Shown here in pieces: positions 1 to 5,922 of a DNA stretch of 16,766 nt. The stretch is from the NCBI GenBank assembly GCA_016290695.1, contig JAEEUX010000025.1:1-16766 (forward strand), in the 5' to 3' direction. This DNA is from Oscillospiraceae bacterium. GTDB lineage: Bacteria; Bacillota; Clostridia; Oscillospirales; Oscillospiraceae. The notes beneath the pieces were generated by a model. That model was not told where the DNA came from. It saw only the letters and a list, made by a program, of their open reading frames with translations, and searched no databases. Position 1 is the first letter of the stretch. Each line of letters begins with the position of its first letter. A program made the position numbers and the translations under genes.

Positions 1-2
1 AC

Positions 3-365
3 AGACAAAACAATTCGCCGCAGTCGCTTGAAGCCAAGATATTGTTTGATGCTGATAAATTAGATGCTACAGGAACGCTTGGGATTGCAAGAACGTTGTT
101 TTACAAGGGAACTGTCGGTGAGCCTTTGTATTCAATTCTGCCAAGTGGCAGAATATCTGATGGTACAGATGATGAAAAGCCATCCTTTTTTCAAGAATAT
201 AAATTCAAACTCGAAAAACTGTATAACCGTTTCTATACCGTAAGAGGGAATGAGATAGCAAAGGAACGGCAACAAACAGCTATTTCATTCTATAATGATA
301 TGCTCAGAGAGGTTAGAGATTCATACGATAGAGGATTGAACTTGTTAGATAAGAGAATAAAATAA
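3..365 (+). CDS. HD-domain phosphohydrolase, C-terminal part (partial)
   Basis: The reading frame is open from the first bases of the window, so this is the 3' part of a longer gene and the start lies upstream. The visible N-terminal stretch reads EAKILFDADKLDATGTLGIA; a DADKLD-type block followed by G-x-x-G-I-A-R is typical of the second half of HD-superfamily metal-dependent phosphohydrolases, where the Asp after the helix helps hold the metal. The first HD pair is outside the window. The C-terminal half is helical and charged and ends in KRIK. The stop lies ten bases before the Nudix gene, which suggests one transcript. The substrate cannot be told; members act on nucleotides or other phosphomonoesters and diesters. 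The stretch is AT-rich compared with the genes from 2095 onward. Confidence 0.75.
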   Translation, partial: RQNNSPQSLEAKILFDADKLDATGTLGIARTLFYKGTVGEPLYSILPSGRISDGTDDEKPSFFQEYKFKLEKLYNRFYTVRGNEIAKERQQTAISFYNDMLREVRDSYDRGLNLLDKRIK

Positions 366-374
366 GAGGTATTT

Positions 375-803
375 ATGATAGTTAGGTTTTATGATAAAGT
401 CGATGACAGCCTGTTCAAATTCGCCGTTATCGTAGCAAAATCCAACGGCAAGTGGGTATTCTGTAAGCACAAAGAACGTGATACATACGAATGTCCCGGC
501 GGTCATAGAGAAGCAGGAGAGGATATCGACGATACCGCCAAGCGTGAACTGTATGAGGAAACAGGAGCAATAGACTATACTATTCAGCCTGTCTGTGTTT
601 ACTCGGTAACAGCACCAAATAATTTCAATGGTAAAGAAACCTTTGGCAAGCTCTATTACGCAGAGATCAAGCGTTTTGAAAGTGAACTGCACAGTGAGAT
701 TGAAAGGGTTGAATTATTCGAGGATTTGCCGACAAATTGGACGTATCCGCAGATTCAACCGTTGCTGTTAAAAGAAGTTATCAACAGAGGAGCCGTTAAA
801 TGA
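375..803 (+). CDS. Nudix hydrolase
   Basis: A 142-residue cytoplasmic protein with a complete Nudix box, G-x5-E-x7-R-E-x-x-E-E-x-G, starting at about residue 43 (GHREAGE, then RELYEETG). This motif binds Mg and catalyses cleavage of nucleoside diphosphate linked compounds. A beta-rich N-terminus (FAVIVAKSNGKWVFCKH) precedes it, as usual in the fold. Length is typical for a single-domain Nudix enzyme such as an 8-oxo-dGTP or other NTP pyrophosphatase, but the substrate cannot be read from sequence. The start is supported by an AGAGGT ribosome site just upstream. Its stop overlaps the start of the HAD gene by four bases (ATGA), so the two are translationally coupled; together with the HD gene they form a small cluster of nucleotide or phosphate housecleaning enzymes. 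Confidence 0.92.
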   Translation: MIVRFYDKVDDSLFKFAVIVAKSNGKWVFCKHKERDTYECPGGHREAGEDIDDTAKRELYEETGAIDYTIQPVCVYSVTAPNNFNGKETFGKLYYAEIKRFESELHSEIERVELFEDLPTNWTYPQIQPLLLKEVINRGAVK

Positions 804-1444
804 AATATAAAAACATCCTTTGGGATTGGAACGGTACAATTTTAAATGATACACCTGTTGCATTTGAAGCAACGAATATTTTACTTGAGAGATATAACTA
901 TCCGACGATAACATTAGAGTTTTATCGGGATAATATGGATACGCCTATTGTGAATTTTTACAGTAAAATTTTCAACTTGAACAAGCACGATATGCAAATG
1001 CTCGATGACGAATGGGGTGTGTTGTATCATCAGCTTTCCGATAAAATAGAATTACACACAGATGTTGAGGAAATGCTGAGTACATTTTCGGAAAACAACC
1101 TTAATCAAATTATTCTTTCGGCTTTTAAAACGGATGAGATTACAAAATATGCCCGCAAGTTTTCTATTGAACATTATTTTGATGATATTCTTGGAACACA
1201 GAATATCGTAATGGAAAGCAAAACGGCTCGTGGCAAAAGATATATGCAGGAAAACGGGTTTACGTCAGAGCAAACCTTATATATCGGCGATACGGTACAC
1301 GATTACGATACTGCTCGCGGTTTAGGTATCGATTGTATTCTTTTCTCAGGCGGTCAGCAATCACCAAAGTTGTTAAAACAATGCGGCGTACCTGTTTATA
1401 ATAATTTTGTAGATATAGCAAATCTGCTTACTGAGGATATGTAA
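800..1444 (+). CDS. HAD-like hydrolase (phosphoglycolate phosphatase type)
   Basis: A 214-residue protein of the haloacid dehalogenase superfamily. Motif I is at the N-terminus (ILWDWNGTILND, nucleophile Asp9), followed by a helical cap region, motif II near ILSAF, a motif III lysine in the SKTARGKRY stretch, and motif IV GDTVHD near the C-terminus. The second motif-I acid, normally Asp in DxD, is Asn here (DWN); this variant is widespread in a HAD subgroup, but it removes the usual general acid, so the reaction may differ from a standard phosphatase. The start overlaps the Nudix stop (ATGA). The stop codon lies inside the left arm of a long inverted repeat described separately. The physiological substrate is unknown. 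Confidence 0.88.
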   Translation: MKYKNILWDWNGTILNDTPVAFEATNILLERYNYPTITLEFYRDNMDTPIVNFYSKIFNLNKHDMQMLDDEWGVLYHQLSDKIELHTDVEEMLSTFSENNLNQIILSAFKTDEITKYARKFSIEHYFDDILGTQNIVMESKTARGKRYMQENGFTSEQTLYIGDTVHDYDTARGLGIDCILFSGGQQSPKLLKQCGVPVYNNFVDIANLLTEDM

Positions 1445-1540
1445 CGCCCAAACTTGCAAGGTAATGATATTACCCTAACAATCAAGTTTTGCTCCCAGAA
1501 GGGCGCATAAGCAGTGCCTTTTGAAGCCTAAAAGCGTTAC
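1441..1540. repeat. Imperfect 100-bp inverted repeat, loosely attC-like
   Basis: The outer arms are perfect: GTAACGC at 1441-1447 and GCGTTAC at 1534-1540. Inner arms are imperfect: CTTGCAAGG at 1453-1461 and CCTTTTGAAG at 1517-1526. A short perfect hairpin (GGTAAT-GAT-ATTACC, 1460-1474) sits inside the left half. The left arm contains the HAD stop codon. The layout of a stop codon running into an outer core ending in GCGTTA, with a second inner pair and a structured middle, is like integron attC sites, but the right core reads GTTACAT and does not fit the GTTRRRY consensus. It could equally be a transcription terminator or transposon-related structure. Confidence 0.35.
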
Positions 1541-1570
1541 ATTAACTCAATCAGTATACAGAAATAATAC

Positions 1571-1607
1571 AGCCGACGGAGCATTCATTTTGAAACCTCC
1601 GTCGGCT
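1571..1607 (-). terminator. Hairpin terminator of the minus-strand remnant
   Basis: Perfect 11-bp stem: AGCCGACGGAG at 1571-1581 pairs with CTCCGTCGGCT at 1597-1607, with a 15-nt loop. Read on the minus strand it lies nine bases past the stop of the remnant at 1616 and is followed by a moderately T-rich tail (GTATTATTTCTG). It fits an intrinsic terminator for that former gene. Confidence 0.6.
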
Positions 1608-1615
1608 TTGTCTCG

Positions 1616-1828
1616 CTATCTTTCTCTGTCTTGGGAATGGCGGTTGTGGGTGCGGCGTTGATTGCTCTCCGCTTGAAGCTGTTTGAGCCTGTTTCTTACA
1701 CTCTGCTTTTTGGGCGGTGAGGATTGCCTATCGGGAGCTTGGTTGGATTTCACCTTACGCTCCCAATCTGACAGGTCACGGCGGTATTGCTCGACAATCT
1801 CGGTCGCTTTGATAAGGGGGTGCGGCGA
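1616..1828 (-). pseudogene. C-terminal gene remnant, probably a mobilization protein
   Basis: On the minus strand an open frame ends at a TAG at 1616-1618. It translates from about 1822 as HPLIKATEIVEQYRRDL, then SDWERKVKSNQAPDRQ, a KKQSVRNRLKQLQAE block and a basic tail ending RHSQDRER. The strongly helical, charged and coherent composition shows real coding origin. No start codon or ribosome site is present: past about 1828 the sequence changes to an unrelated AT-rich stretch. From memory the tail resembles the C-terminus of MobA/MobL-type relaxases in clostridial mobile elements, but that family call is tentative. It has its own downstream terminator, so this appears to be the cut-off end of a different, older mobile element. 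Confidence 0.5.
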
Positions 1829-1858
1829 ATTAATTGCACAACAGTAAACAAAGAAAAC

Positions 1859-1897
1859 TTTCCGGAGTGAAGCTAAAGCAAGGCTGCACTCCGGAAA
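1859..1897. terminator. Hairpin terminator, possibly bidirectional
   Basis: Perfect 11-bp stem TTTCCGGAGTG (1859-1869) with CACTCCGGAAA (1887-1897), 17-nt loop, followed on the plus strand by ATTTTTAT. The minus-strand side is also T-rich. No intact gene runs into it from the left; it probably belonged to a gene lost from this scar region and now insulates the mobilization module. Confidence 0.55.
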
Positions 1898-1917
1898 ATT
1901 TTTATAAAAAATTTTTC

Positions 1918-1950
1918 AAAGTACCAATTAGGCTGGTACTTTATTTTTTA
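1918..1950. terminator. Second hairpin terminator
   Basis: Perfect 9-bp stem AAAGTACCA (1918-1926) with TGGTACTTT (1934-1942), 7-nt loop, followed by ATTTTTTAT. It comes right after the hairpin at 1859-1897, giving two stem-loops in tandem. Either could be an intrinsic terminator; the symmetric arms could also be a DNA-binding site. Confidence 0.45.
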
Positions 1951-2094
1951 TCATAGATGATGAACAGACCGATACGAGTCACGGTTCAAGCACATGAGAC
2001 TGAGAAAAAATTTGGACACGCAGTAGGACCGTGATTAATTTTTTTCTCTGAACGAAATCGGTCGTGACATTTTTTTCTTCAAAGGAGGCTCAAA

Positions 2095-2514
2095 ATGACT
2101 GAGCACCAATTCAAAAACTACTTCCCGATGCCGAACGAAATCTATCTGCTCGGACTGCATCCGACAGCGCTTGCGATCTACGGTTACCTGCTCTACATCG
2201 AGAACCGCAGAACCTTCGAGTGCAACGCCAGCTACAAAACCATCGCCGCTGCGCTCCATGTCAGTCCCAACACCGTGAGAAAATACGTTGCCGTGCTGGA
2301 GGAACGCGGACTCATTACGGCGGAGCACACGACGGTCGTTCACAGGGACGGCACAAAGTGGAACGGCACGATGAAATATCATATCCGTCCTGTCCGCGAG
2401 GCGATTGAAAAATTTTATGCCAGGCAGCTCGAAGCGGCCGAGGCTGAGTCCTCTCAACGGAGGGCAGCGGATAATTTTGAGCGGAGAAAACTGATGAGGC
2501 CATCTGAGTTTTAA
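2095..2514 (+). CDS. Helix-turn-helix protein of the mobilization module
   Basis: A 139-residue protein with an excellent ribosome site (AAAGGAGG at 2081-2088) before the ATG. The N-terminus (FKNYFPMPNEIYLLGLHPTA) leads into a winged-helix fold: a helix LAIYGYLLYIE, then a helix-turn-helix SYKTIAAALHVSPNTVRKYV at about residues 46-65 and a recognition/wing stretch LEERGLITAEHT. A basic, charged C-terminal tail follows. Proteins of this layout are regularly carried by integrative elements of gut Clostridia, near the mobilization genes, and may act as replication initiator or transcriptional regulator; which one applies here is not shown. It is separated from the RHH gene by 445 bases holding direct repeats that it might bind. 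A weak promoter-like pair (TTGGAC 2012, TTAATT 2035) precedes it. Confidence 0.8.
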   Translation: MTEHQFKNYFPMPNEIYLLGLHPTALAIYGYLLYIENRRTFECNASYKTIAAALHVSPNTVRKYVAVLEERGLITAEHTTVVHRDGTKWNGTMKYHIRPVREAIEKFYARQLEAAEAESSQRRAADNFERRKLMRPSEF

Positions 2515-2577
2515 GTTCAGAAGGGAAAATATTATCTGCTTTTTTCGCTGTGAAATTTCGGCTTTTCAGGCTGGATT

Positions 2578-2880
2578 TTGCTGTGCTTTCCTGCGGTTTC
2601 GAGTATTCCGGGGGACGAAGGAAAAGTCCGGCATCCTGTCCGCGTACTTGCCCATTTGTTTGCGCTGTGTGCGATGCTGTACCGGGAGGTGGAGCAAGTA
2701 CCCCTGACGGGCGTTTTGGATGCGTTTTGGGCGGATTTTGAGAGGGTGTTCCGCGGAACAATAAAAGCAGGAGAAAGCGCTGACGGCGATTCGCCGGCGC
2801 AATCACACCTTCCCGCGGTGCGGGCAGGGGTTTGCGGCTTTCAAAGTGACGGCGATTTGCCGTTTGCAAAAGCCAAGTGA
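2578..2880 (+). CDS. Possible small ORF, uncertain
   Basis: An open frame of about 100 codons with only a TTG at its 5' end and no ribosome site. The middle reads like protein (LAHLFALCAMLYREVEQ, then a DAFWADFERVFRG stretch), but the last third runs through the TGACGGC repeats, which favours a non-coding or decayed region. It may be a fragment of a small accessory gene. I would not treat it as an expressed gene without homologs. Confidence 0.2.
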   Translation: MLCFPAVSSIPGDEGKVRHPVRVLAHLFALCAMLYREVEQVPLTGVLDAFWADFERVFRGTIKAGESADGDSPAQSHLPAVRAGVCGFQSDGDLPFAKAK

Positions 2881-2942
2881 CGGCGATTAATCTGAAAGTC
2901 TCCTGATTTGCCCTGTTTGCAGGCAGTTCAGGTGACGGCATT
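2705..2942 (+). repeat. TGACGGC direct repeats, candidate oriT or origin iterons
   Basis: The core TGACGG(C)G appears five times in the same orientation: 2705 (TGACGGGCGTT), 2781 (TGACGGCGATT), 2847 (TGACGGCGATT), 2878 (TGACGGCGATT) and 2933 (TGACGGCATTT). Three copies are preceded by G or AG. Two copies also form palindromes: CGGCGA-T-TCGCCG at 2784-2796 and CGGC-GATTT-GCCG at 2850-2862. The repeats fill the non-coding space directly before the RHH and relaxase genes, where oriT normally lies. They may be binding sites for the RHH protein, the relaxase or the upstream HTH protein. No nick site could be assigned. Confidence 0.5.
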
Positions 2943-2959
2943 TACAAGGAGATGATACA

Positions 2960-3358
2960 ATGAAGAGAGATAAACATACAGTGCGTTTGAGCCCTAAAAC
3001 ATGGAATATTGTCGAAACTCATTTCCAACAGGATAACTGCGGAACACGAAACGAGTTCATTGAAAAAGCCATACTTTTCTACACGGGCTATCTCAAGTGC
3101 AATGATTCGAGCGCATACCTTCCGCGCGTCGTCAGCGACTCGCTCAACGGTATACTCGAACAGAGCAAGAAGAAGCTCGGACGGCTGCTGTTCAAACTCT
3201 GTGTCGAGCAGAATATATGCAATCATATACTTGCCGCCGAGTCGGACATAGACATTCCGCTCTATGATAAACTGCGCGGGCGAGGCGTCAGAGAAGTGAA
3301 GGAAACGAACGGTGAGATTTCTTTTCTCGACGACCTGAAATTTCAGAAGGAACTGTAA
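2960..3358 (+). CDS. Ribbon-helix-helix relaxosome accessory protein (MobC-like)
   Basis: A 132-residue protein that starts after a good ribosome site (AAGGAG, seven bases before the ATG). Residues 1-45 have the ribbon-helix-helix pattern: a short basic strand KHTVRLSP, a helix beginning KTWNIVETHF, a turn with the conserved Gly-Thr-Arg (CGTRNEF), and a second helix IEKAILFYTGYL. Such proteins bind operators or oriT as dimers. The rest is helical and may contact the relaxase. The gene ends four bases before the relaxase start, the standard arrangement of a nicking accessory protein with its relaxase, so the role is inferred from fold plus position. It may also repress its own operon through the repeats upstream. 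Confidence 0.75.
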   Translation: MKRDKHTVRLSPKTWNIVETHFQQDNCGTRNEFIEKAILFYTGYLKCNDSSAYLPRVVSDSLNGILEQSKKKLGRLLFKLCVEQNICNHILAAESDIDIPLYDKLRGRGVREVKETNGEISFLDDLKFQKEL

Positions 3359-3361
3359 GCG

Positions 3362-4813
3362 ATGGTCAGGCTGGTTCAGAAGTGCGGCTTCATAAAGGGC
3401 AGCGCAAAAGGATACATGAAATACATTGCCACGAGGCAGGGCGTTGAGATGATTAAGGGTAATGCTCCGGCAACGGTAAAGCAGCAGAAGGTAATAAATG
3501 CTCTGCTTGAGGACTTCCCCGACGCTGCTGAAATGTTTGAGTACAGAGATTATATTTCCGCGCCGACTGTCTCGAATGCGTCGTCGTTCATTTCCACCGC
3601 AGTTGATTTCAATCGGGATGATATGCAGCCGAAAAGTATTTACATGAAGTACATTGCGACTCGTCCGCGCGCAGAGAAGCGAGGAACGCATGGCCTCTTC
3701 GGTTCACATAGCAGCACTGATCTGCACAAAGCGATGAATGAACTCGCTGAGCATAGAGGCACAGTGTGGACGATAATATATTCTCTGCGCAGAGAAGACG
3801 CTGCACGGCTCGGATATGAGTCAGCCGAGAGATGGAGGAATCTGATATGCGCTCATCAGGACGGTCTTGCTTCGGCTTTGAAAATTCAGCCTGACAATCT
3901 CAAATGGTATGCGGCCTTCCATAACGAGGGGCATCATCCTCACATTCATCTTATGGCGTGGTCAGATGATGAGACCGAAGGCTTCCTGTCCCGGCAAGGT
4001 GTTGATACGCTGCGCTCCGTAATGACGAACGATATCTTTGAGGGAGAGATGTATGAGCTGTACGTCCGGAAAGATATTGCCTATAAAGAGCTTCGGGACG
4101 CCGCCCAGAGCGTTATGAGCGAAGCAATAGAGAAGATGGGCTCAGGCACGCACGAGAACGCTGTTATAACAGAGAAAATGTCTGAGCTGGTCAGTGCTCT
4201 TGATAACTGCAAAGGGAAAAAGATGTACGGCTATCTTCCGAAGCCGCTTAAGACCATAGTGGACAGCATCGTCGACGAACTTGAAAAGCAGCCGGACGTG
4301 GCGGCGTTCTACGGCGCATGGTGCGATATACATGAACAGGTCGCTTCGTATTACAGAACTGACATCGCGCCAAGAGTTCCTATCTCACAGAGAAAGGAAT
4401 TCCGAGCCATAAAGAACCTGATAATAAAGGACGCGGAGGACATACGCCGGGGAAGATTCCGGCCTGAAAACAGAGCCGAACCGGAAGAGTATTTTCCTGT
4501 TGACAGGAAAACCGGAGAAGGCGCGGATTGGGAAGACGATACCCCAAGAGCGTATTCAGCGCAAGGAAATACATATGCCGAAACGAAGTCGGAGCGCACG
4601 GATCATTCCACAGATCCTGCGCTCCTTTCTTCTGCGGCGAGGCTGCTGTATTACATGAGCCGGGTGTTCCGAGCAAATTCTATTCTGCCGACAAATCCGG
4701 ACGGCCTGCATGTAGACTCAAAGCGCAGACGATACCTTCAAAGGAAACGTATGGCTGCCGGACATAAACCGGATGACCACGACGATGATATCTCAACAAC
4801 GATGGTTCGGTAA
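3362..4813 (+). CDS. Relaxase, MobL/MobP type
   Basis: A 483-residue DNA-nicking relaxase. The N-terminus begins GFIKGSAKGYMKYIATRQGV and a second block KSIYMKYIATRPRAEKRGTH follows at about residue 91; the HGLFG end of that block is typical of the clostridial MobL/MobP relaxases. The metal-binding three-histidine motif is clear at residues 187-196 (HNEGHHPHIH). The catalytic tyrosine is probably one of the tyrosines in the YMKY blocks, but I cannot decide which. The C-terminal third is charged and helical, ending in a basic tail. It would cut one strand at oriT and pilot it to the recipient. It follows the RHH gene by three bases and is followed by the primase gene, giving one mobilization operon. 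Family assignment rests on motif memory rather than a search. Confidence 0.85.
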   Translation: MVRLVQKCGFIKGSAKGYMKYIATRQGVEMIKGNAPATVKQQKVINALLEDFPDAAEMFEYRDYISAPTVSNASSFISTAVDFNRDDMQPKSIYMKYIATRPRAEKRGTHGLFGSHSSTDLHKAMNELAEHRGTVWTIIYSLRREDAARLGYESAERWRNLICAHQDGLASALKIQPDNLKWYAAFHNEGHHPHIHLMAWSDDETEGFLSRQGVDTLRSVMTNDIFEGEMYELYVRKDIAYKELRDAAQSVMSEAIEKMGSGTHENAVITEKMSELVSALDNCKGKKMYGYLPKPLKTIVDSIVDELEKQPDVAAFYGAWCDIHEQVASYYRTDIAPRVPISQRKEFRAIKNLIIKDAEDIRRGRFRPENRAEPEEYFPVDRKTGEGADWEDDTPRAYSAQGNTYAETKSERTDHSTDPALLSSAARLLYYMSRVFRANSILPTNPDGLHVDSKRRRYLQRKRMAAGHKPDDHDDDISTTMVR

Positions 4814-4830
4814 AGAATACGGAGAAAATG

Positions 4831-5727
4831 ATGAGTGAGTACATAAACTTTACAGACGAACAGATAGAAACGGCGAACGCGACGGATCTTGAATTGTTCC
4901 TTCTCTCGCGCGGGGAGCGTCTGCTTCCGTCCGGACGCGAGAAACGGATGGAGAGCGACCGCAGCATAACCGTCCGCGGGAACAAGTGGTATGATCACGC
5001 CTGCGAGCGCGGTGGCTATCCGATAGATTTTGTCATGCAGCACTATGGACTTTCGTTTCAGGACGCGGTCTGCGCTCTGCTCGGCGGAAACTATACCCTG
5101 AGCGCAGAAAAAGAGAACACTCATTCAGAACGAAAAGTCTTCGCGCTTCCCAAGGCTAATGCCGATATGCGCCGGGTGTTTGCCTATCTCGTGAAGCAGC
5201 GATACATCGCGCAGAATGTTGTCGCTGAGTTTGCTCACGCGAAACTGCTCTATGAAGACGCAAAGCATAATGCCGTGTTCGTCGGAAAAGATGAACACGG
5301 CATAGCAAAGCACGCGCACCTGAGAAGTACCAATTCATTCGCCGCACCGTTTCGTTTGAACATTGAAGGCGGCGATTCCGCGTACAGCTTTCATTACGAT
5401 GGAACAAATGACCGCCTCTTCGTGTTTGAGGCACCAATAGATATGCTTTCGTATATCTCGCTCACAGACGGGGACTGGAAAGAAAACAGCTACGTAGCGC
5501 TGTGCGGTACCGCAAAGCACGCAATGCTGAAAATGCTGGAGCTTCATCCGGCGATCCGGGAAGTAACTTTTTGTATGGATAACGATGAGGCCGGTATAAA
5601 GGCAACGGAACGGCTGCGGCATGAGTGCGAGGAACGAGGTATAGCGGTGAGCGTCGACCTGCCGCAGCACAAAGACTGGAACGACGATCTGTGCGCGGAG
5701 GCGGAGGCGACAATGGAAATAACATAG
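4831..5727 (+). CDS. Toprim/DUF3991-type primase-like protein
   Basis: A protein of about 298 residues. The first 90 residues carry a small DNA-primase-like zone: FLLSRGERLLPSGREKRM, then NKWYDHACERGGYPIDFV and a helix ending VCALLGG, the pattern of DUF3991 proteins of integrative elements. The second half has a Toprim core: the catalytic glutamate in LFVFEAPIDMLSYI and the acidic pair in VTFCMDNDEAGIKA. It probably takes part in priming of the transferred or replicating strand. Two ATGs are adjacent at 4828 and 4831; the GGAG sits only three bases from the first, so the second is preferred. The last 36 bases are part of a 64-bp segment found again at 7391. The gene stops eight bases before the next start. 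Confidence 0.8.
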   Translation: MSEYINFTDEQIETANATDLELFLLSRGERLLPSGREKRMESDRSITVRGNKWYDHACERGGYPIDFVMQHYGLSFQDAVCALLGGNYTLSAEKENTHSERKVFALPKANADMRRVFAYLVKQRYIAQNVVAEFAHAKLLYEDAKHNAVFVGKDEHGIAKHAHLRSTNSFAAPFRLNIEGGDSAYSFHYDGTNDRLFVFEAPIDMLSYISLTDGDWKENSYVALCGTAKHAMLKMLELHPAIREVTFCMDNDEAGIKATERLRHECEERGIAVSVDLPQHKDWNDDLCAEAEATMEIT

Positions 5728-5755
5728 GAGGTCTCATGAACTTAGAATTCATACA
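5692..5755 (+). repeat. 64-bp direct repeat, left copy
   Basis: Identical base for base to 7391-7454. It covers the last 12 codons and stop of the primase gene, the AGGAGGT ribosome site and the first six codons and first bases of codon seven (MNLEFIQ) of the following frame. Bases outside the repeat differ between the copies but still encode similar residues: NDDL here against NDEL before the right copy, and SVMDELAI here against RSIEEIAM after it. Confidence 0.95.
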
Positions 5756-5867
5756 AAGTGTAATGGATGAGCTTGCGATATTCCACCACAAAAAAGAAAA
5801 GCAAATTGTAGAGCCCGGCTCAGAACAGCTTCTGAAAATCTTGAAATATAGCGAGCACGTTGCTTAA
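5736..5867 (+). pseudogene. Truncated coupling-protein start or small ORF
   Basis: A 43-codon frame that begins with the same ribosome site and MNLEFIQ start as the coupling protein at 7435, continues as SVMDELAI (a diverged version of RSIEEIAM there) and then changes to an unrelated charged stretch ending KILKYSEHVA and a stop. The coupling-protein membrane segment and ATPase domain are missing. The simplest reading is the 5' end of a second coupling-protein allele, joined to foreign sequence and now non-functional as such; it will still be translated from the primase transcript. A genuine small protein cannot be excluded. Confidence 0.5.
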
Positions 5868-5876
5868 ACAAATGAA

Positions 5877-5908
5877 ATCCCCCGAAGTTCAACAAAACTT
5901 CAGGGGAT
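5877..5908 (-). terminator. Intrinsic terminator of the ATPase gene
   Basis: Stem ATCCCC (5877-5882) with GGGGAT (5903-5908), one mismatch, then GAAGTT (5884-5889) with AACTTC (5896-5901), loop of six. Read on the minus strand it starts 14 bases past the ATPase stop and is followed by TTTCATTTGTTT. On the plus strand it lies just after the truncated frame, so it may also stop the mobilization transcript there. Confidence 0.7.
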
Positions 5909-5922
5909 CATTCATAAAAAAG

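Noticed and set aside
2705..2942. CRISPR array
   Set aside because: Repeat cores are only about 11 bases, with irregular spacing and no spacer-length regularity; no cas genes nearby.
2942..3691. Minus-strand open frame of 249 codons
   Set aside because: Antisense to the RHH and relaxase genes, both of which have ribosome sites and motifs; no recognisable pattern of its own.
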